Shown: piece by piece, positions 6,273 through 10,024 of the stretch | How positions within the stretch are numbered: position 1 is the first letter of the stretch | Layout: the number at the start of each line of letters is the position of its first letter | Source of the DNA: Candidatus Hydrogenedentota bacterium | Lineage (GTDB): Bacteria > Hydrogenedentota > Hydrogenedentia > Hydrogenedentiales > GCA-2746185 | Reading direction: 5' to 3' | Length of the DNA: 10,024 nucleotides | NCBI GenBank assembly: GCA_012965445.1 | Contig: DTSJ01000275.1 | Span: forward strand, 1-10,024 | Notes under the pieces: generated by a model | Seen by the model: the letters and a program-made list of their open reading frames with translations, nothing else | What the model was told of the DNA's origin: nothing | Databases searched by the model: none | Made by a program: the position numbers and the translations under genes

Positions 6273-8396
6273 ATGAGCGACGAGACACCGGAATACGAGA
6301 TTATTGGCGAATCCTCTGCAGCTGCGCAGGACGTCAACCTAGAGACCTCCCTCAAGTCGGCCGCGAATCGTATATCTGTTGCGATGTCCCCCCACGACCC
6401 GCCGGGAGCGCTCCGGTATCGTTGGGTGTCGGGATTTCTCGCGCTGTGCATTCTCAGCGCAATCTTGGTTTCCTGCCAAACTGGTGGAGCGGACTCGGGC
6501 AAGTACGTCCGCAACGGCGTTAGGTATGGCACGACGGAAAACCTTTTCAGTCGAAACTGGTGGAACTACTATGAGCGCGGACGGTCGTTTCAGGACGGCG
6601 GCTTTCTTGCTGAAGCTGGGTCAGATTTTCGCACGGCGATTGGCCAGCGCAGCAAGGACCAGCGATGGGCAAGAACATATGGCCTTCACTTTCTTCCCGA
6701 ATACTTTCCGGTCCGCGAACTCGGTATCACGTATTACCAACAGGGCAACACCGAGGAGGCTGTCCAGTATCTCGAAGAAAGTATAGCTCAGATACATACG
6801 GCGCGTGCGGCGACGTACTTGGACGAAGCACGACGGGACTGGGTGAGCCAGAACAGTCTGGACCGTCTGCCACCGACATTTCAGTTGACGCAGGAATCAT
6901 TCAGACGGACACTGGCTGGTACTTTCGTAGCTATTTCTGGAGTCGCGTCGGATGATACTTTCGTAGTCTCAGTAGTCATCAACGGCAAACCATTCCACAT
7001 GGATGTTTCCAGTTCGGAAGTGGCAGTCGAGGAGTTCGAAGTCCAGTTGGCAGCGGGTGATAACGTCATTTCTGTCATAGTGACAGATATCGCGGGAAAA
7101 GTCTACGAAGACACAATCGAGTACTATGCGGACATCGAAGGACCAGCGATTAGCTTCGACGAACCGTCGTTCGAAGGTGATTTGATTTCCGGCGTTGTCT
7201 ACGACACTTCGGGTGTTAGAGAGTTGCTGATTGACGGTATCGCAGCTACCCTGACAGAGGGTCCGGGCGGCGTAGTCAATTTTGAAGTACGTCTCGGAAC
7301 CACGAGTTCCGGAAAGCCTGTGCCATGGGTGGCAACGGACAACTTGGGCAACGAAACCTCCGGAGTCTACTCTGCAGATGATTTCGGGACGAACCCTTCT
7401 GCTCAATACCTCCCGGTCTCGGGCGAAATCGTTTTCGCCGTCGATTCCGGCGCTCGTGGACAAGAATCGGTTCGCTTTTTAAATCCTCTTACGGGTCAGG
7501 TTTACAATATAGACCAGGTCGAAGCCAGAATCGAAATTGCGTCAAAGACATCGCCTCTAGGCCTTAGAGTTAACGGAGAACGAGCGCGCAATATGATTCC
7601 AGGTCGGAAAAACCAAGTGGTACCCCACATTCTTTATTTTTCGGAAGAGGGAAAACATCCTGTTGTCGCAGAGTTGACAGAATTGTCGGGGGTTTCAGAG
7701 CGCGTCGAGGTGGTCATCGAACGTAAATATAAAGCAGCAGAAATTTTTGAGAGAAAACTCAGTATAGTTTTCCTAGGGAAATTGTCAGATGGCACGAGCC
7801 AGGAAGAAAAGGACAACGCATCTTTCGTATTGTCTAATGTGCGCCGGGCCCTTGTCGAAGAGGACCGATTCGCGCTGCTGAATCCACCAACAATCGATGA
7901 GGAATCGCAGGAAGGTCGAATTCCCGCAGAGATAACGATTGTAATAAGTAGTACGCATTTGAATGAAGATTCGTTCGAAATCGTATTCGAGATAGTCGAT
8001 ACAATGTCTGGTGAAAGAATCGGCTACATCGATGGCACAACCCTAGATGTAAGCAGGGCCGGTCTGGATTCACTCGTAGACGTTTTGGTCAATAAGATTG
8101 AACAGATGTTTCCCCGCGTGAAAGGTCAAGTCACACGCGTACAGTCAAATAACTTGCTCTTCGTTACTCTCGCGAACGCGGAGAGTATCCAAGAGTACGC
8201 TCGATGCTTCGTTTACCGTGAAGAACGAATTGTGGACCCGAACACCGGCGCCTTACTGGACACGAAGAAAGAGATTCTTGCTGAAGGGTGGGTGGAGCGA
8301 GAATCGGACGGTCAGTTTACGTTAAATCTACAACAATCGGAATCAGGTGAATTTCGTGACGACATAGGGGTTGGCGATTTTGTTGCTACAAAGTAA
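6273..8396 (+). CDS. Lipoprotein with TPR-like, Ig-like and CsgG/FlgT-like domains
   Basis: Predicted 707-residue envelope lipoprotein. ATG 6273 has CGAGG at 6261-6265; GTG 6201 is a longer option, and ATG 6384 would shorten the leader to a typical lipoprotein signal. A hydrophobic segment ends in the lipobox LVSC (Cys68). In order: TPR-like helices (about 96-190) opening with 'NWWNYYERG' and including 'ARTYGLHFLPEYFPVRELG'; two Ig/cadherin-like beta domains (about 208-288 and 290-370, with 'NVISVIVTDIAGK'); a further beta region (about 383-483); a CsgG-like alpha/beta segment (about 493-612, 'KLSIVFLGKL...LVEEDRFALLNPP'); and a C-terminal beta domain like that of FlgT/CsgG relatives (about 613-707), with 'RVKGQVTRV', 'IVDPNTGALLDTKKEI' and 'DIGVGDFV'. 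CsgG relatives act in outer-membrane export or assembly, so a periplasmic scaffold role is inferred. The barrel gene follows at once, suggesting co-transcription. No caspase or other enzyme active site was seen. Confidence 0.88.
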   Translation: MSDETPEYEIIGESSAAAQDVNLETSLKSAANRISVAMSPHDPPGALRYRWVSGFLALCILSAILVSCQTGGADSGKYVRNGVRYGTTENLFSRNWWNYYERGRSFQDGGFLAEAGSDFRTAIGQRSKDQRWARTYGLHFLPEYFPVRELGITYYQQGNTEEAVQYLEESIAQIHTARAATYLDEARRDWVSQNSLDRLPPTFQLTQESFRRTLAGTFVAISGVASDDTFVVSVVINGKPFHMDVSSSEVAVEEFEVQLAAGDNVISVIVTDIAGKVYEDTIEYYADIEGPAISFDEPSFEGDLISGVVYDTSGVRELLIDGIAATLTEGPGGVVNFEVRLGTTSSGKPVPWVATDNLGNETSGVYSADDFGTNPSAQYLPVSGEIVFAVDSGARGQESVRFLNPLTGQVYNIDQVEARIEIASKTSPLGLRVNGERARNMIPGRKNQVVPHILYFSEEGKHPVVAELTELSGVSERVEVVIERKYKAAEIFERKLSIVFLGKLSDGTSQEEKDNASFVLSNVRRALVEEDRFALLNPPTIDEESQEGRIPAEITIVISSTHLNEDSFEIVFEIVDTMSGERIGYIDGTTLDVSRAGLDSLVDVLVNKIEQMFPRVKGQVTRVQSNNLLFVTLANAESIQEYARCFVYREERIVDPNTGALLDTKKEILAEGWVERESDGQFTLNLQQSESGEFRDDIGVGDFVATK

Positions 8397-8412
8397 AACT
8401 TGGATTCACAGC

Positions 8413-9855
8413 GTGAGAGTAGCGGCAAGAGCGTCCGCTACAGGTAATTCGGTATCATTTTCATGTGTAGCGCGCTGCGCCTTGTTCGTGTGGATCGGTT
8501 TTTCCTCGGTCGTATATGCACAATTCGGAAATCCGATATCCGAGCCCCCCACGCCCATCGGAGCTGGCGCGCGCGCTGCAGGTATGGCCGATGCATTCGT
8601 TGCGATTGCTGATGACGCGACGGCGGCTTCGTGGAATCCGGCAGGATTGGCTCAACTTGAGAAGCCGGAATTTTCCATCGCTGGGTCGTTTAGGGCTGTC
8701 CGGGAAGAATTCATTTCCGATGCCCATGCCGAAATCGAAAAAACATTTAGGTATGACGCCGTGGACCTCAACTTCGCAAGCCTGGTGTATCCGATTCCAC
8801 GGCTAATCGCCGGCCGCAAGTCCATCGTTTCCATTAGTTACCAGCGGAAGTTCGATATGTTCCAGGACCATGAATTTCCCATCCACACTTTGCTTACTGC
8901 ATCGGACGGCACGACCATCTCTATCGATGAGGATTTTCGACTCGGACAGGAGGGTTCACTGAATACCATTTCTCCCGCACTGGCAATCGAGCTGACTCGG
9001 AAACTCTCTGTCGGGGTCACAGTCAATCTATGGCGCGACTCCTTTATCTCGGATAACACTTGGACACAGACCGAAAACCAGCACAGTACACTCTTGATTA
9101 CGGACATTGACATCGGACCTCTTCCCGCAATCGAAAACCGAGTCAATTCAGTGTCTAAGTATAGCAACATTCGTGGAGAGAACTATACGCTTGGCTTACT
9201 CTGGAAGGTGGCACCGAAGTGGAAAATTGGCATACGGTACGATTCCAAGTTTACTGCGAGGGCGGATTTCGAGAGACGCAGTGTAAGAAATGGTGTCCTT
9301 GAATTCGAATCCGAAGAATCCCGTAAGATTACCTTTCCGTCGACATTGGCGGTGGGTGCAGCTTGGAGGGTGAACGACGGACTGACTTTGGCCGTCGACG
9401 TAAGCACCACGGATTGGAACGATTATGTAATCGAGTCTGCTGACGGCACGAAATTTTCTCCTGTCGATGGCCTCCCTCGCGCCGACAAAGACATCGCGAC
9501 GGATTTCGACGATACGGTGACGGTCAGATTCGGCGCGGAATACGTTCTGCTGCCGAAGATTCTCGACAGTGAATTGAAATATCTGTGGACATTACGCGGC
9601 GGTCTTTTTTACGATGAAGAGCCAGCATCGGGCAGGCAAGGATTTACGGTTTCTAAAGGTGACGGCGAACCTGACTCATTTTATGGATTCACTCTGGGCG
9701 CGGGCCTGCTCATACGTCAGCGTGTAAATTTTGATATCGCTTACCAATTGCGAAAAGGTGACGGCGTGAATACTGACGTTGTGCCGAGAGTGCTTGACTT
9801 CGAAGAAGATGTCCTGGAACATAAAGTCCTGCTCTCGGCGGTCATCTACTTTTGA
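8413..9855 (+). CDS. Outer-membrane beta-barrel protein, PorV/FadL-like (UPF0164-type)
   Basis: Predicted 480-residue outer-membrane protein. A basic start and hydrophobic stretch (CALFVWIGFSSVVYA) give a signal peptide cleaved near residue 36, before QFG. The mature start contains 'GAGARAAGMADAFVAIADD' and 'ATAASWNPAGLAQL', the hallmark of PorV/PorQ, UPF0164 and FadL/OmpP1-type barrels. Alternating-polarity strands run to the end, closing with 'KVLLSAVIYF', whose terminal Phe is the usual signal for outer-membrane insertion. The length fits a 14-strand barrel. GTG 8413 lies 16 bases after the preceding stop; TTG 8371 would overlap the lipoprotein gene by 26 bases. Neither has a clear ribosome site, which fits translational coupling. 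Family members transport hydrophobic substrates or act as secretion-system accessories; which applies here is unknown. The tight spacing suggests a partnership with the lipoprotein. Confidence 0.9.
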   Translation: MRVAARASATGNSVSFSCVARCALFVWIGFSSVVYAQFGNPISEPPTPIGAGARAAGMADAFVAIADDATAASWNPAGLAQLEKPEFSIAGSFRAVREEFISDAHAEIEKTFRYDAVDLNFASLVYPIPRLIAGRKSIVSISYQRKFDMFQDHEFPIHTLLTASDGTTISIDEDFRLGQEGSLNTISPALAIELTRKLSVGVTVNLWRDSFISDNTWTQTENQHSTLLITDIDIGPLPAIENRVNSVSKYSNIRGENYTLGLLWKVAPKWKIGIRYDSKFTARADFERRSVRNGVLEFESEESRKITFPSTLAVGAAWRVNDGLTLAVDVSTTDWNDYVIESADGTKFSPVDGLPRADKDIATDFDDTVTVRFGAEYVLLPKILDSELKYLWTLRGGLFYDEEPASGRQGFTVSKGDGEPDSFYGFTLGAGLLIRQRVNFDIAYQLRKGDGVNTDVVPRVLDFEEDVLEHKVLLSAVIYF

Positions 9856-9887
9856 CCTGGAGTGCGCGGAAATGAGCAAATGACGAG

Positions 9888-9923
9888 TTCATCATAGGAT
9901 CATGATGATTATTCTATGATGAA
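9888..9923. promoter_or_regulatory. Perfect 10-bp inverted repeat after the barrel gene
   Basis: TTCATCATAG (9888-9897) is exactly matched by its reverse complement CTATGATGAA (9914-9923). The inner bases allow three more pairs including one G-T, leaving a loop of about 10 bases. The spacer also holds the small palindrome ATCATGAT (9899-9906). It starts 33 bases after the barrel stop. The stem is AT-rich and no T run follows directly (TTTTT comes about 17 bases later), so it is a poor intrinsic terminator. A dimeric-regulator operator or an mRNA 3'-end stabilising hairpin are alternatives. Confidence 0.45.
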
Positions 9924-9953
9924 ACCAACATAAATTGAGTTTTTCAAGTACAC

Positions 9954-10024
9954 GTGAGCGAAAAGTCAGAGCTGGATTCAGAAACGTCGCGAAGTGAAGC
10001 AGATAATAGGTCGAGATTTTTGGC
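9954..10024 (+). CDS. Possible start of the next gene, cut by the window edge
   Basis: From GTG 9954 the frame stays open for 23 codons to the edge of the window. It reads as a very polar, charged start (MSEKSELDSETSRSEADNR...), plausible for a cytoplasmic protein. No good ribosome site precedes it, and 23 open codons are weak evidence. It lies 98 bases after the barrel stop and just beyond the inverted repeat, where a new transcription unit could begin. No family can be recognised. Confidence 0.3.
   Translation, partial: MSEKSELDSETSRSEADNRSRFL

Noticed and set aside
6969..7463. 164-codon open frame on the minus strand
   Set aside because: Antisense to the Ig-like domains of the lipoprotein gene; no motif and no independent signals.
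6273..8396. Caspase-like (peptidase C14) protease, suggested by the TPR-type N-terminus
   Set aside because: No His-Gly and Cys active-site motifs are present; the C-terminal half fits a CsgG/FlgT-like region better.

Overview
The window holds four confident protein-coding genes, all on the + strand, plus one weak short ORF and one possible gene fragment running off the right edge. Base composition is roughly balanced. The giant Ser/Thr kinase has an N-terminal module, a DWG-type kinase core and a 'WEWGYL' linker before WD40 repeats. That combination is the one I associate with Planctomycetota and related Gram-negative bacteria. Signal peptides, a lipobox and an outer-membrane barrel with a terminal phenylalanine confirm a Gram-negative envelope. 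The exact lineage is an inference.

Layout: 1-195 is leader sequence with a plausible sigma70-like promoter. 196-4506 encodes a transmembrane Ser/Thr kinase with coiled coil, about 16 WD40-type repeats and a PDZ-like tail. 4507-4918 is a gene-poor spacer with a short signal-peptide-bearing ORF and a possible terminator hairpin. 4934-6178 encodes an exported protein with a Cna-B/carboxypeptidase-regulatory-like domain, a CARDB domain and the start of a beta-helix-like domain. 6273-8396 encodes a lipoprotein with TPR-like repeats, Ig-like domains and a CsgG/FlgT-like C-terminus. 8413-9855 encodes a PorV/FadL-type outer-membrane barrel almost abutting it. 9856-10024 carries a perfect 10-bp inverted repeat, then an open GTG frame that leaves the window.

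Working picture (inference): the last two or three large genes form an envelope module made of a secreted adhesin-like protein, an outer-membrane/periplasmic lipoprotein and an outer-membrane barrel. The membrane-spanning WD40 kinase next to it could be its sensor or regulator. The lipoprotein and barrel genes are close enough to be one transcription unit. The kinase is separated from them by about 0.4 kb and a candidate terminator, so the functional link rests on proximity only. I saw no tRNA, rRNA, CRISPR array or insertion sequence.
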